Source: Setomelanomma holmii | Taxonomy: Eukaryota > Ascomycota > Dothideomycetes > Pleosporales > Phaeosphaeriaceae | Length of the DNA stretch: 64,000 nt | Direction: 5' to 3' | Assembly: GCA_010015745.1 (NCBI GenBank) | Contig: ML978165.1 | Location: 124,001 to 188,000 of the forward strand | Shown: piece by piece, positions 34,881-47,093 of the stretch | How the letters are laid out: the number at the start of each line of letters is the position of its first letter | How positions within the stretch are numbered: the stretch's first letter is position 1 | Position numbers and translations under genes: made by a program | Notes under the pieces: model-generated | Told to the model about the DNA's origin: nothing | Seen by the model: only the letters and a program-made list of their open reading frames with translations | Databases searched by the model: none

Positions 34881-35063
34881 GAGAGGGCTGGAAGCTTGTG
34901 CTGGAGGAAGCTGCGCATGAAGGACTTGAACGATTGGCAAGTGGCGGGGTCAAGCTACCTGATGCTGACCGGCCAGACAGCTGCCAGCTCATCGTATGCC
35001 CTACTGCGCCTCCAAGTATGTGGACTCTCTTCTTTTTCTCCAGATTTGAGCGTCAGAGTCATT

Positions 35064-36369
35064 ATGCCGTCCCCAGGCCTCGGTAGCAGAGAAGATGCCA
35101 CCATCCATCGACTATCGGGATATCCGTCACTCGCAGCTTTTATAGCCAGCGATCGGGACCGCACAACGCTTACATATAAGCGTTTCGACGAGCTTGCGGC
35201 ACGAAACCTGCTATACCTACAAAGCGAGCTAGCAGAGTTGCAGCTTCAACAATGGAACTTCGATCAAGAAGACCTTGTCGCAGATATGCACACAAAGCAA
35301 TGCGGTCGCAGCTTCCAAGCCTTCAATCAAGCGATGACGGCAAATGACCAGAAACAAACAGCGCGATGGGACTTGAGACTGGAGATCCGGAAGACGATGA
35401 AGGAATATCGAGAAGCTCTTATGTTTGAGAGCACTTTAGCTACATTGCCCTTACCATCAAAGAGAACCTTGCGAGCTTTTTCAAGATGAATATCTCACCA
35501 AACAAGATGGAAAGGGCGACTTTGCTACACTAGGTGGGAGCAGCGCTGGTATATATGATGACATCAACGACCTGGTTGCCTTAAGAGTGATTGTTGCAGT
35601 GAATGCAGTGAATCAAAAGGTAACCGCGCGAAGCAGTAAGTCAAGTGTGGAACCGCGCAGGGCGGTAGATCTGAGTATCATGTGCTGTATTGTTCTGTGC
35701 TCTGTTCGTGATGACCTCTTACCAGGCCATCAGCAGCGTCTGTTTACATGACGTATTTATAATCCAGTTCAGGTAAGAGGTGCTTGATAAGATGAGGAAG
35801 CAGCATTAGACCACCAGCACGTGGCACACGTGATGCGCTTCTCTTATAAACCGTCACAGTGATCGATGGAGCCGATCGCCTGACCACCGTCGCACAAGAG
35901 CGGCTGGCGTTTATGTTCCCAGTGTGTTCCTGGTTGCGGCAGTCAAGCGCAATAGTGCAGTCCGGTGGATTCGCAAGTCTGTGACTGACGAAGCACATGT
36001 AGGATCGTAAGCGGTCCAGGACAGGCATCGCCTACGCTTCGGACCGAGCGATTAGCTCCTTCGTAGCGTGGTTCAGCACCTTCCTTGCAGCTCTTTTGCT
36101 CATTGGTGCCATCGTGGTTTTGTACAATGTACATGCTCCTGATTGGCGATTGGGCTTGATAGCGACCTTCACAACCTTGTTCGCAGGTAGTGTTGGACTG
36201 TTGACGAACGCTCGAGGAGCAGAACTGTTCACGGCAACCGCAGCGCAAGTAGAACGACATGGCTTCAACGGAGATCGGCCAGTAACGATTGGTATGCATA
36301 TATGCAGCTGTGTTTGTAGTCTTTGTCAGTGGAGACCTGGGGAATAATCAGTCCAATGAGAATGGGTGA
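35064..36369 (+). pseudogene. DUF6594 membrane protein, broken into two parts
   Basis: The 5' part (35064-35489) starts MPSPGLGSREDATIHRLSGY and has the family core (RFDELAARNLLYLQSELAEL). It stops after TLRAFSR. One T fewer in a five-T run at ~35481 would continue into FQDEYLTKQDGKGDFATLGG and YDDINDLVALRV, the expected next segment. After that ~450 bp no longer resembles the family. The 3' part (~36020-36369) resumes with the C-terminal membrane region (SSFVAWFSTFLAALLLIGAI, YNVHAPDWRLGLIATFTTLF) and a final VFVVFVSGDLGNNQSNENG. The last splice does not close cleanly. Function of DUF6594 proteins is unknown; many are multi-helix membrane proteins expanded in plant-associated ascomycetes. 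Confidence 0.7.
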
Positions 36370-36456
36370 AAGGGCCATGTGCAGAAAATCATATGTTTAT
36401 TTCGCCCTCACGTGCAACCAAATCGGTATATGCTGTCTCTCAGATTGTCGCAAGCC

Positions 36457-38016
36457 TCATACTGTCGGCTTCTTGCCTTGGAAGCTTTCTCTCCTTCCCC
36501 AATTCCTCGGCTGTCGCTTGAGGAAGGCTCCTACAGCGCCGAGGTAGCCCTCGTGTCTTAGGAAGTAGGCTTGTTTGGTTCCTTTTGACCAGAAGCGGAT
36601 GGCGTAGGACAACGTGTTCATCGTTTGTGAGTGACCACCAATAAAGGAGCCACCAAAGTAGATTCGTGGTAGGCCATGCTTTTCCGCATGGAGGTACGCG
36701 ATTTGACCGATGTTGTTCGAGACCGCATACAGCAGTGATCTCGAGATGTCCTCAGGTCGGAATGCCGCCGCAGAGTGTGGCAATTCAGACGAGCCCTCAA
36801 CGTGTTCTGCCTCCTCACGGTGCTTCATATCGCCGTTGCAGCCATCTTCCGCATCCCTCTCCGCTGCGCGCTTCATCTTGTATACCTTGCCGAAGGACGA
36901 CGCGATATGTGTGCTCTTCAACCCGATCTTGTTGTATGCTTGCCCATAGATGTCACCAACGAGCAAGTCGACTGTCGAGTTGTCGCCGTTTTCAGCAAGC
37001 TTAAGCATGTCTTCGAAGCTTCTCGCCCCAGTCAAGAGTGACAGAAGTCCCCAGAGGGTTCCACCTCCTAGCGATGTGCCCCCTACACGCTCGTATTGCT
37101 TAGGTCCCGAGACCTTGATCATCGAAACGCCAGAGCCAATGTTGACCAAGAGGTATGGGTAGATGTTCGGTGGGTCGGGCGGGTGCGGCATGAACGTCAT
37201 GGGCTCTTCTTCGCTGTAGGTAAAGACTTCGTTGGGTATCTCGTTGATGAAGAAGTCGAGGCCTAGAAGTTGAAAAAATTAGTATGGCAATTCACGCTAC
37301 ACAGGCACATCTCATACCTATGATCAAGCACTCCATCTCATCTTCTCGAATAACCTCGACGCCCAGCGCCTTGGTTATCCTGTCATAGTACTTGAAGGCG
37401 CCGCCTCCCGTTGCCATGACACACAGTTCCTCTGGCGTTGAGACATTGTTGTGCTTGTGATCTGCTTGCAGCTTGCGCATAAACTCGATGCACGAATCAA
37501 TTCGGTCCGTCTCGAACTTGACGAAGTTTAATCGGCCGCCAATGGCATCGTCGCCGGGTTCTCGGGAGAAGTATACGAGTTTCGCAAGCGAGCCACCAAC
37601 CTATATAGCAACCACCAGGTTAGTCTACGGTCGTCTATGGAATGCGGGTTCTTGAGGCCTAGAAAATGTATTGAGATTCTGGTCGCGTGCTCCACCGAGA
37701 GAAGCACGCGACTCTCGGATTTGCTTACATCGACTGCAATATGACTTACGACTGCCGTATGGTTTGGCAGTCGAATATCCTTGGGATCGTGCTCATAGTC
37801 CTCGCTCTGCGGTGTGCCTGGCTGCTCTTCGTCCACAATAAAGGCCCCTTGAACGTTGATCCGAACATTGCCAGGGTGCAGGATTGCTTCCTGGATGTCA
37901 CTCTGCACGGTAGGCCGCCGGGGACGTCCAGATGCGGGGGAACATGTATCTGCAAGTTGCGCACGCGATGGTTTGGGGCCGGTTTCACCCGTCGTGGGGT
38001 CCAGGTCTGTGGGCAT
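36457..38016 (-). CDS. Pantothenate kinase (eukaryotic type II)
   Basis: Catalyses ATP-dependent phosphorylation of pantothenate, the first and regulated step of coenzyme A synthesis. Exons are 38016-37729, 37600-37318 and 37262-36457; introns 128 and 55 bp. The product is ~458 aa. It starts MPTDLDPTTGETGPKPSRAQ. Visible motifs: HIAVDVGGSLAKLVYFSREP (N-terminal phosphate-binding strand, formed across intron 1), MATGGGAFKYYDRI, LLVNIGSGVSMIKV, GGTSLGGGTLWGLLSLL, and the C-terminal YFGGSFIGGHSQTMNTLSYA. An acidic insert with DAEDGCNGDMKHREEAEHVE lies between the last two, as in other fungal forms. An in-frame ATG at 38172 would add 52 basic residues that look non-coding, so I prefer 38016. Intact single-copy housekeeping gene. 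Confidence 0.93.
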
Positions 38017-38931
38017 GGATGCGGACGTCCTGTGTCTTGGCTGCAGCCTCGCTCTTTTCCTGCGATGGCGCACACTTTGCTGGCGACGGGCGACAAACTG
38101 ATATTGCGATGACGATGGTTGGTAGTACGATGTGTTCGGTAGTGACGACGCTGATAGCGAAGAGACTTCCATTTGTCCGCTTTGTGATGGGTCTGAACGA
38201 CTTTGGAAGACGTGATGTGAATTGCGGCGCAGAATACAGCCCAAGGAGGTCAACGGAAATTGCTATCTTCCGTTGAGCGCACAAAGAGCGGATGGGGACC
38301 ATATATCAGCAGCTTCATTCTCTCGGCGCAAGGGAGTCGAGCCATTGCGAAGCGTGCTGTTTGCCGGCATCGAGGCAAGTGTTAAGCTCGGCAACTCGTC
38401 GTGAGGCATGAGTGAACAGCAACATCCGAGGATTTCCAGTCTGGGGCCCCGTGGAGAACGACAAGCTCTGACAGCCGAGAGAGGGGTATATCACCACTGA
38501 ATAGTTTGTCAAAGAAGTTAAAGTATGGGAATTGAGTTGAGAAGAATGCCATTACGCATTGCGCCACTGAAATTGCGCTGCGTTGGCTGCTGCTTCCACT
38601 CCAGGCAATTCTCCACGTGCTTCAGCCGCCAAAGACTCTCACCTACGTCACGACACATGATAGCTTCGATGGAGCCTCAAACACCGAAGATGCTGAAGCT
38701 TAAGACCTCGCCGAATTACCGTGCAGTAACACCCCAGCCTGCGAAAAGCAAGGGAGATATCTCGAATTACGGCTGAGGAGGTCGATGACGTCGTGTGCCT
38801 GTTTGACCAGATCTACACATTCCAAAATCACAAATACTACCAGTTTCCGCCGAGCCATAAAGCACACGCTATCAGTCGACATCAGCAATCATTACAGCTC
38901 GCAAGCCTCAATCCATACACACGCCAGGAGA
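38017..38931. promoter_or_regulatory. Divergent upstream region, pantothenate kinase and zinc-ribbon gene
   Basis: About 900 bp between the two chosen starts. It includes the optional N-terminal extensions of both genes (ATGs at 38172 and 38785). No specific site claimed. Confidence 0.45.
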
Positions 38932-40005
38932 ATGTCGTGGATGGACTCGTGGTCCCGACCGGGCAAGCATGCAGCCACCCCACCACCTCTTTACCTCACA
39001 GTTGGCGACTCAGTACCCTACTGTCACAGCTGCGGGCGTGTCATCAGCGAGAGAAAAAAGCACAGCGGCTCAGAAGTCAAATACTGCTCATCTCGCTGCC
39101 GCAACAACAAGCCTGGACCCATCGATCGCAAAATCGAAGCTGCTTTTGCCGCACTTCTCAACGGTGCTACACCAGAGGCACTCAAAGATGGCTCAGCAGC
39201 CGCAGAGCAAGAGAAGGCAAGAATCGAGGCATTTAAGAAAGAAGATGGCAAGAAGCACAAGAAAAAGAGCTCAAAGTCAATGAAGGGCGATCACAGACCA
39301 ATCATCGAATGCCAAACCGTCGAGGGAATTGTATTTCAGCGGGAAAAAGACCCAGAGAAAGTCTATGGCCGCAGAAAGAATCGTAAGGCACGATTCGTAG
39401 TCGAGAAACCCGAAGATTGGAAGAGCGTAGACATGGTCGACAAGCCTGAGGTCACACCAAACACCACCACAGCATCAACATCAACTGCAACATCGCAAAA
39501 ACCAGCTTCACTGACTAGCGACGACGACAACGACAAGCTCTCTGACTCTGACTCCGAGGAACAAGAAGGTGGAATCGTCCTCGAAACACCAAAGGCACCC
39601 AACCCAACGGCACCCAACCACAATCACAATACCAACACTACCACCAACCAGGATGAACCAGACCTCCCCGATGCAGTCGAATACGGCTACGGCTCCGGCA
39701 AAATCCGGCCCCCACAGCACGCCAACGACGTCAACGGCAGCGTCGGCGGCGAAAAAGGCTGGGCCGAACGCATCGAGGAGACGGAGGATATGAAAGCCAA
39801 GCGGCGCGAGGGCCAGAAGCGCGCCGATGAGCGAGAGATGGTGCGTAAGGCTGCGAGGCGGGGATGTGCGTTTGGATTTATTGTTGATGGCGAGGGCAAC
39901 GGGGATGGGGACAAGAGGAAGTGCGAAGCGGTGATGAAAGGCACGGTTGTGGAGGCGAGTTTTGCGAAGGGGGAGTGGGGCGTACGGTGGCGGGAGAAGG
40001 TTTGA
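38932..40005 (+). CDS. Conserved fungal protein with N-terminal Zn ribbon
   Basis: Intronless, 357 aa from the ATG at 38932 (MSWMDSWSRPGKHAATPPPL); an in-frame ATG at 38785 would add 49 residues of weak character. Residues ~28-55 hold CHSCGRVI and YCSSRCRNNKPGPID, a C-x2-C...C-x3-C zinc-binding pattern. A Lys-rich helix (EDGKKHKKKSSKSMKGDHRP) looks like a nuclear localisation signal. The middle is acidic and disordered (SDDDNDKLSDSDSEEQEGG). A conserved C-terminal block (KGWAERIEETEDMKAKRREG, then RKAARRGCAFGFIVDGEG) ends in FAKGEWGVRWREKV. I recognise it as a conserved but uncharacterised protein of filamentous ascomycetes; the nuclear site is inference. Confidence 0.75.
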   Translation: MSWMDSWSRPGKHAATPPPLYLTVGDSVPYCHSCGRVISERKKHSGSEVKYCSSRCRNNKPGPIDRKIEAAFAALLNGATPEALKDGSAAAEQEKARIEAFKKEDGKKHKKKSSKSMKGDHRPIIECQTVEGIVFQREKDPEKVYGRRKNRKARFVVEKPEDWKSVDMVDKPEVTPNTTTASTSTATSQKPASLTSDDDNDKLSDSDSEEQEGGIVLETPKAPNPTAPNHNHNTNTTTNQDEPDLPDAVEYGYGSGKIRPPQHANDVNGSVGGEKGWAERIEETEDMKAKRREGQKRADEREMVRKAARRGCAFGFIVDGEGNGDGDKRKCEAVMKGTVVEASFAKGEWGVRWREKV

Positions 40006-40168
40006 CTGTGGGTGTGGGAAGGAGAAAATGAAGTGTAGAATTAGACCACGAACTGAAGCCGCAATGAAACGGTGATGGGTATCAATGAAAATTAACAAGC
40101 CACCCTTTTTGCGCCGCGAATGGGAGTCTGACCTTTTGACTTTCCCATACCATGAAGATACGAAGGTT

Positions 40169-42906
40169 TCACCACTCATATCCTGCATCCAAAAGCCTTT
40201 CACCATCCTTTGTATGAGGCTTAATCACGTCCTCAAACCCAGGCATAAGTCCCGTGCCAGACCTACATACGCTGTCAGTAAAAGACGTCTCCCACCAGCA
40301 AAGAAGCAGACACTTACTTGATCATGTTGATTGCCATAGTCCTCGCCTTATCCTTCAAATTGACTTGCGTGCGATCCTGCAACAGTTTATACCCTTCGTC
40401 ACGATCGTGCCGCTCGATCGCTGCCCATTTGCACGGGAACATTTCCATGTACTCCGCAAATGCGTTCTCAGCCTCAGTCGTCCAGTCCGTGCGTGGTTTC
40501 CTCTCATCTATGCGAGATCTCGGAACCAGGATGTTTCGATTCTGCTTGGCAAGCTTCTTTTGATCTTGGTAGAGGGATGACGGCGGCGCTTCTTCTGTCA
40601 TGTCTGGCGCTTCGGTTTCTGAGACGGATTCCTGCTCGGGCTCGGGGATGAAGTCGTCGTGAACATTTCGTCGGGGCGGTGGCTGGTGGCTGGGTGGTGC
40701 AGCAGATGATGCTGGGTCGATGCGGACTTTCTTAGTGACTGGAGCTTTTTGACGGCGCACTTGCACCCGGGCGGCGCGATCTTCGGCCTCAAAAGCATCG
40801 TCTTCGGAGTCTGAGTCGATTTCTACTGTTCTTGGTCTCTTTCTCCTAGGAGAAGGTTGGGCGCGCTGTTTGCCTTTCTGCTGCGTTGATGGCCCTGGAG
40901 TAGATTGGGTGTCAAAGCCGTCTCCAAATTCGACACGCTGGGCATGAGCTTGGCGGTCGAATATTGAGGTAGTGCGGTTCTCCTTTCCGGGATTAGACAC
41001 TTTCTTGAGCGCTTGAAGCAAAGCTGCTGAGCTTGCTGGCGGACCGGCTGGCTGGGCATTGAGTTGATCCTCTGCCTCCACTACTTCATCCTCCGGATGC
41101 ACGACTTCCTCACCCAAGTCGACTGGCTGTTCTTGTTCCTCTTCACCAACAATCGGTTGTCGTTCAATCAGTTGCTCGTCGGCGACAGGCAGCTCCTCTT
41201 GTGGTTCTTCGACAACAATGGGTTCTGTCGTTTGCTCTTCTTGGGCAGTTTGTGCAGAGCTGGCCGCAGAAAGTCTCTCTCTCGCTTTAAGTGCGTCAAT
41301 TGCTCGTACGTCAATGGGAGCATGGGGATCAAATCTGCGGCTGGTGCGTCTCCTCTCGCCGAACGATTTTCGTTTTCGTCGAGGCGACTCTTGTGGTATC
41401 GATGCTGCTCTAGGAGGTTGAGAGGTTCGTCGTGGTTCTTCTATTTGTCGCTTGACGTTCTGAAGTATCGCCACACCTCCGCCAAGAGCCTCAATTGCTG
41501 CATGAAGTTCTCGGTGGCGCAGGCGTGCCCAGTGTAAAAGACGTAAAATTGTTGCGTCCCATGGGAAATTGGCACCTAGCCCCTCCAGATCGATGACATC
41601 GCCACTCTCTAGTGATTCGTTATCCAGAGGGAAATGTTCTCTTATCTTATTCAGGCGGGCTATGACTGAAATTCGAAATTGCGATGGTAAGGCTGAGTCT
41701 CCTCCTCCCAGTGCTGCTATGTTCCATGCACGAACGATTGCACCGATCGTCTCTTGGGACGACTCTAAGCGGAGAAAGACCTCGGTTAAGACGTCGTCGG
41801 GATTGAAGTCGCTGTCTGCACTGGATCGCTCAAGTACTAATATCGCAAGCTGTGTTCTTAGGTCCAAAGCCAGATTAAACGTGTCTTGTAGAAGCCCGCT
41901 CTCACCAGCACTTGTTGACTCTGCATCCAGGGCGCGCATGAATTGACTCGGGAAAGAATGGTCCAGCTGTCGTAGAGCGTCCCACGTCTCCTTCTCGTTC
42001 CTGTCAGAGTGTATCATCTGCTTTGCAAACACCAAAAGGTTGGCCAGATACAGTATCAAATCAAGTCCACTTTGTGCTGCAGCCACGTCGTGATTGGCAT
42101 CGAACAGCGCGCGATGAGCAGCTCGAAGATGGATATAATTGTGTTCTTCGCTTTTGTAGTGTTTTAGGTGTAATTCCAGCTCCTCATTGAAATCGCGATA
42201 TTCGTCTGTGAAGTCGGAATCGGGCTTCTGTATTTCGAGAATGTGGTGCATGTCGTCCTCCACGCGTCCTTGGTCGGGTGCAAGATGTTCCAAAAATTCT
42301 GACGCAGATTCGCACAGCTTTCGCAGGTGTTTTAACATCTTCTTCGGGTCCAGGAATTCCGCTTCTACCATGCTGAAAGATGAGATCGCAGTAGTGCCGG
42401 ACATCTCAGAAGCTGCACCAGGTGAGCGAAAGAGATTGGCATTCTCGAGTTGCGTGCGCGTTGGTGTGCCCGGAGCTTCTTGGAGATCTATTTGTGTGTC
42501 CCCCTCCTCAACCACGGTAAGATCTGACGAGCTTGCACGTTAGTGGGCAAGTCGTCAAGGGTTGGGCCAGGCGCATCGAGAGTGATTCCACAACAAGTCG
42601 TGAGGGTCCATACATGCAAAGTGACCACGTACCTGGTGCGGCTTCCTTTGCAGGCCTTCGCTTTATCTTGCGCGTCGCTTGCGCTTCCAAATCACTTTCA
42701 TCGGTCACAGCGGTGACGCTTGCTTGCCGCGCACTTCGCCGGGCTGGTTTCTGCACCTCTATCACTTGCTCTGGATCGCGACTTGCGCTCCTCGCTCCTC
42801 TTGCGCGCGCTGCGCGTCCAGCTTGTGGTGTGTTTACTTTGGAAGACGGTTGCGGGGTGGGTGTCTTGCACCTGCTTGCAGACCGCACACCTCTACGGTC
42901 AGCCAT
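40169..42906 (-). CDS. TRF/Taz1/Tbf1-family telomere-repeat-binding protein
   Basis: Exons 42906-42633, 42523-40318 and 40262-40169 (introns 109 and 55 bp; first has a CTAAC branch site) give ~857 aa. The N-terminus is basic and disordered. Residues ~135-370 are a continuous helical region (ELHLKHYKSEEHNYIHLRAA, LLHWARLRHRELHAAIEAL), consistent with the TRF-homology dimerisation domain. A long disordered middle carries a bipartite-like nuclear signal (SPRRKRPRTVEIDSDSEDD). A C-terminal Myb domain (RTDWTTEAENAFAEYM...RTQVNLKDKART) has the telobox LKDKAR motif and continues over intron 2 (KSGTGLMPGFEDVIKPHT). Family known role: binding TTAGGG repeats at telomeres or at rDNA and snoRNA promoters. 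Taz1-like and Tbf1-like are not separated here. Confidence 0.78.
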
Positions 42907-43549
42907 TGCGAACTCGTTCGACGCGTAGGAAGTGTTGCTAGGGCATGCGACGTGGGCTCAGTGAAAGTTGTGTTGAGGAACAATGATGATGCGCACGATG
43001 TTATGATGGTCCGAGTTCAAGGTTGCTCGCTTATCGATTACAACGCCCAGTCATGTGACCTTATCCGTTCGCGGTCTAGCCCCTGCGATCCGCCTACCTG
43101 CGTCTCGCGAGCGGGAGGCAAGGAGAAGGGGCAATGTCTGGAGAAGGCTCGAATACGGAGCCCTGAAGTGTTTTGAGAGCGCAACGGATGCAAGACAAGC
43201 CGCCATCTCCTCTGCGACCTCTCACAGTCCACAGACGAAAGCCCCTTAACTAGCGTTCTGGTGCCTGGCAAGAAGCCCTAAATATATTACGAGTGGGCTG
43301 TCTGCACGTACCCCTTGCGCGCATCTAGTAATCGTTTCGTCAAACGTAGGAGAAAACACCACATACTTATCCTCCTACACCACCACTCCACCGCTGATCG
43401 CGACCCACGTTTCTTGCCTTCACCGGCGATCTCGTCAAACTTCACTTCATCGTCGATCCTTACCACGAACCCTTATTCAAACCGCGTAACCGCCACGCTC
43501 ACGACATTCACGTTCACGATACCCCTGTTCACACTTTCACACCGCAATT
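42907..43549. promoter_or_regulatory. Divergent upstream region, telomere-binding gene and GDT1 gene
   Basis: About 640 bp between two start codons in opposite directions. The GDT1 side has a long CT/AC-rich leader (43370-43545), typical of fungal 5' UTRs. No telomeric repeat tract is seen. Confidence 0.5.
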
Positions 43550-45219
43550 ATGAGGTTGCGACAACCGCGGGTGCACACCCTCATCCTGCTTCTTCCCGCC
43601 CTACAAGTTCTCGCCACATCCATCGCCGCTGCAGACGATAAGCCCGTCGCACGGGCAGCGGTGCCTGCGTACCCCGATGTCAGCGCAGTACCCAACCCTT
43701 CGCTTGCGCCAACGTCGGGTCCCAAGGGCACGAAGGATGCGCCTTTCGATGGACAGGATGGCATGCCACATGAGGGGCCATACATCAATGATCAACCAGC
43801 CAGCCCAACGAAGAAAGCACCCGCAATCGTGGAAGAGTTGGGAGCCAAGAAGACCTCGATCAGCTCCTCGAAGCCCTCGACTAAAGAGGATACAGTGCTT
43901 GATGGAGATAAGAGCGTGATGCAGGACCCGGAGAGGAAGTTGGCCACCGGAAACAAGGGCACAGAAGGCGGAGTGTCAGAAAAAGACAAGGAACGTCTGG
44001 CGCATGAAGGCAAGACTGGAGAAAAGCTGGAGAAAGTGCCAGAGCCACCCAAAGAAGCGCCCCCACTGCCACATTCAGAGCAAAAGCAGTTGCATGGAGA
44101 AGTTCTTGAGGCAGAGACGAGCACACGTGCACTTGGTGCAGTGGGTCTAGAGGTGGGTTGCGACGGTGTGTCTCCAGCAGAGTTTAATTATTGACAACAT
44201 GCAGAAACCCACAGGTCTCCCTGAGAGCCCACACGATATTCCGCATCCCAAGCCAGATTCGCTTTCGAACAAAGATCCGTTAGACACGACACCGAAGACC
44301 AAGACACCCGTGTCAAGTTTACCAAACGAAGAAGCTGCCGGCGTCATCCAGCCATTCCACTCCTTCATTCTCTCGTTCACCATGATTATATTCTCCGAGA
44401 TTGGAGACAAGACGTTCTTGGTTGCTGCTCTGATGGCTATGCGGCACCCACGACTCCTCGTATTCTCCGCCGCTTTCTCCGCGCTCGTCGTAATGACAGT
44501 CCTGTCTGCTGTGCTGGGTCACGCAGTCCCCGCTCTGCTTTCAGAGACTTTCACGCATTTCGCTGCGGCTGCCTTATTCCTGGTGTTCGGGGTTAAGCTT
44601 GTAAGAGAAGGCCTTGCTATGAGCCCGAATGATGGCGTGGGAGAAGAGATGCGCGAGGTAGAGCAAGAACTTGAGGAGAAGGAACAACTCGCACGATCTA
44701 AGAGTGGATACCGCAAGTCGTCGGTTTCGCCATATGCACTTGAGTCCGGCCGTGGTGCACGACGCTCAAGATCGAACTCAAGATTGCCAGCCCCAGCACG
44801 CAGCCCTTCTACTTCGCCAGATCGCTCGCTGTCACCCAGTGGCTCCTCACTATCAGGTGCGCTAGGTGGGCTGAACAATCTCTTTTCTCTACTTCTCAGT
44901 CCTGCCTGGGTGCAAACATTCATAATGACATTCTTGGGCGAATGGGGCGATCGTAGCCAGATTGCGACTGTTGCAATGGCTGCAGGCTCGGACTACTGGT
45001 GGGTCACCGCCGGTGCAGTCGTTGGTCACGGACTCTGCACTGCGGGTGCCGTCATTGGCGGTCGTGCCATTGCTGGGAAGATCAGTATGCGCAATGGTAA
45101 GTCGCAGTTCAGTCATATGCACTTCGTCAAGCTGACGCATCCTAGTGACTCTCGGCGGTGCAATTGCCTTCCTCATCTTCGGCGTTATCTACCTTTTCGA
45201 AGCATTCTACCATGCGTAG
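43550..45219 (+). CDS. GDT1: GDT1/TMEM165 (UPF0016) family Ca2+/Mn2+ transporter
   Basis: Golgi or vacuolar cation transporter that supplies Mn2+ for glycosylation and exports Ca2+. Exons 43550-44152, 44205-45096 and 45146-45219 (introns 52 and 49 bp) give ~522 aa. A signal peptide (MRLRQPRVHTLILLLPALQV) precedes ~230 disordered luminal residues. Two copies of the family signature E-x-G-D-[KR]-[TS] are present: EIGDKT at residues 266-271 and EWGDRS at 447-452. Each heads a three-helix repeat. The last helix (GGAIAFLIFGVIYLFEAFYH) comes from the third exon. A Ser/Arg-rich loop joins the two repeats. The N-terminal extension, most of exon 1, is much longer than in yeast Gdt1 and is Lys/Glu/Pro-rich. 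Intact. Confidence 0.93.
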
Positions 45220-46027
45220 ACACTTCCTTTGCACGCATCGCACAGCGCATCTGGTTGGCATCACCATCATATTGACTTAAGCACTGTTACACGACATCTA
45301 ATAACGGCCCATCGGCAACGCGTTGTCTCACTGTAATATTAATTGTACCTGCAACTTGTTATGGCATGGTCGAAAAGCTCATTGGCGTTTTCAGGGTTGC
45401 ATAGCAGGACACGGCGGAGTTGGAATGCAATACAGCCTAGGGCATTGACAGTCATATCAGAGAATCGAATGAAACTACACGTTTACTCTATCCATCAGTT
45501 ATCCTATCGTTAGTCGCGCTGGTTTCCACCTCTCGTATCATTGTACGACGCATCTTTATACGATGCCAAGACGTCGCACTGTCTGCATAGTCTGGTAGGC
45601 TTTTGATTTGGCGGGACCAGCCGTACGGTGCAGCGAAATGGTTCACGATCTTGAATAGATGAATGGTAGGCTCAGCTTGCTCTCGATGGTGTTGGGGATG
45701 GTAACCTCGTCTTGGCATGCAGGTGGGACCGATCGCCGCGGAAGAGCGCATGGGCCCCTTCATGTGGTTGCTCAAGCCTCACAATACCACGGTACAATAG
45801 TTTCACGACTTCCGCACTCACCTCCCAACCTCTCGCTTTATCACTCTCGCAACGCCTTCAGAAGCACTCCATTACGCCCGCTTCCACTCCATTTCTAGGC
45901 AGTCTAAACGTACGAGCTCCTGAAGCGAATCTACTATCGCGACCAGCAGCACTCATCAGATTTGAGATATCGTCTGCCGCAGCATAACGCCTAGCTACTC
46001 GGCTTTGCGCCGCTCGAAGCCCCCAGG
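45220..46027. other. Intergenic, cyclin upstream region
   Basis: About 800 bp between tandem plus-strand genes. The last 180 bp are CT-rich, like a leader. Nothing else seen. Confidence 0.45.
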
Positions 46028-47093
46028 ATGGTGTCTACCGCCATCAACCCCGCCCAGCCACGGCGCGAAACTCCAAGACCACCTTTGCCAGCAGTCGTCG
46101 AGGCCGAGCAACAATGGATCTTCACAGAGGAGGAGCTGCTCCTGGCGCCCTCGATAACAGACGGCATGCCAGCTGAGGAGGAACGCGCGCTGCGACGAAA
46201 GGGCGTCAACTTCATCTTACAAGTCGGCATGATGCTCAAGCTGCCGCAAACCACGCTTAGCACGGCTGCCGTCTTCTTCAATCGGTACTTGATGCGCAAC
46301 AGCTTGAAGCCGCGCCAAGGCTACAAGCCGCTGCATCATTACGTGGGTCTCTTGTATACTCCCGCTACGAGTATTGCTGACTCAATTCCAGCAAATTGCT
46401 GCTACTGCTCTCTTCCTCGCTACCAAAGTCGAGGAGAATTGTCGCAAGATGAAGGAGCTGGTCGTAGCATGTGTTCGAGTCGCACTCAAAGATCCCAACA
46501 AGCTCGTCGATGAGCAGACCAAGGACTTTTGGAAATGGCGAGACACGATCCTATACAGTGAAGACGTACTGTTGGAAAGTCTATGCTTCGACCTGAACGT
46601 AGAGTCGCCCTACAAGACATTGTTTTTCGACATGCTAAAATATTACGGCGTTGAGCACAACAAGAAGCTGCGAAACTCGGCTTGGGCTTTCCTGTCCGAC
46701 TCCGCGTCCACACAGATGTGTCTACTCTTCACCTCGCGAACCATTGCCGCAGCATCATTATACGCTGGCGCACGCATGGCAGATGTGGAACTTGGAGAGG
46801 ATGACGGCAAGCCTTGGTGGGAGATCCAACATGTCAAGCTGCGTGACATTCGTAGAGCTTGCAACCTGATGGCAGATCTCTACGAGAAGTCACCCGACAA
46901 GGATGGCGAACCCAGCATGTACGCCGGGCTCAGGACACCGGAGGATGGAATTGACTTTGGCGACACACCAAGGAGCATGGAAGGAGTTCAAAGCACAGGA
47001 GCGGATCAGATGCAAAGTCAGCCTGCAGCAAATGGTACAAGCACTGGAGGTGCGACTGAGAGAGGCAGTGAGGAAGGAGAGCTCGATGGCTAG
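46028..47093 (+). CDS. Cyclin of the transcriptional (K/T, CTD-kinase) type
   Basis: Exons 46028-46342 and 46392-47093 (49-bp intron, GTGGGT to TTCCAG) give 338 aa. Residues ~30-150 form cyclin box 1 (WIFTEEELLLAPSITDGM, LPQTTLSTAAVFFNRYLMRN, QIAATALFLATKVEENCRKM). Box 2 follows (YKTLFFDMLKYYGVEHNK, IAAASLYAGARMAD). The W-x-F-[TS]-x-E-E-[LI] start and KVEE motif are those of cyclins that pair with Cdk9/Ctk1-type kinases and phosphorylate the RNA polymerase II C-terminal domain. Ctk2- and Pch1-like assignments are not separated here. The tail is disordered and ends GSEEGELDG before TAG. The frame after this TAG stays open for 195 more codons; see the next feature. Confidence 0.88.

Noticed and set aside
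34013..36369. Idea of an LTR retrotransposon from the retropepsin domain
   Set aside because: No reverse transcriptase, integrase, LTR or primer site found; neighbouring frame is a DUF6594 gene.
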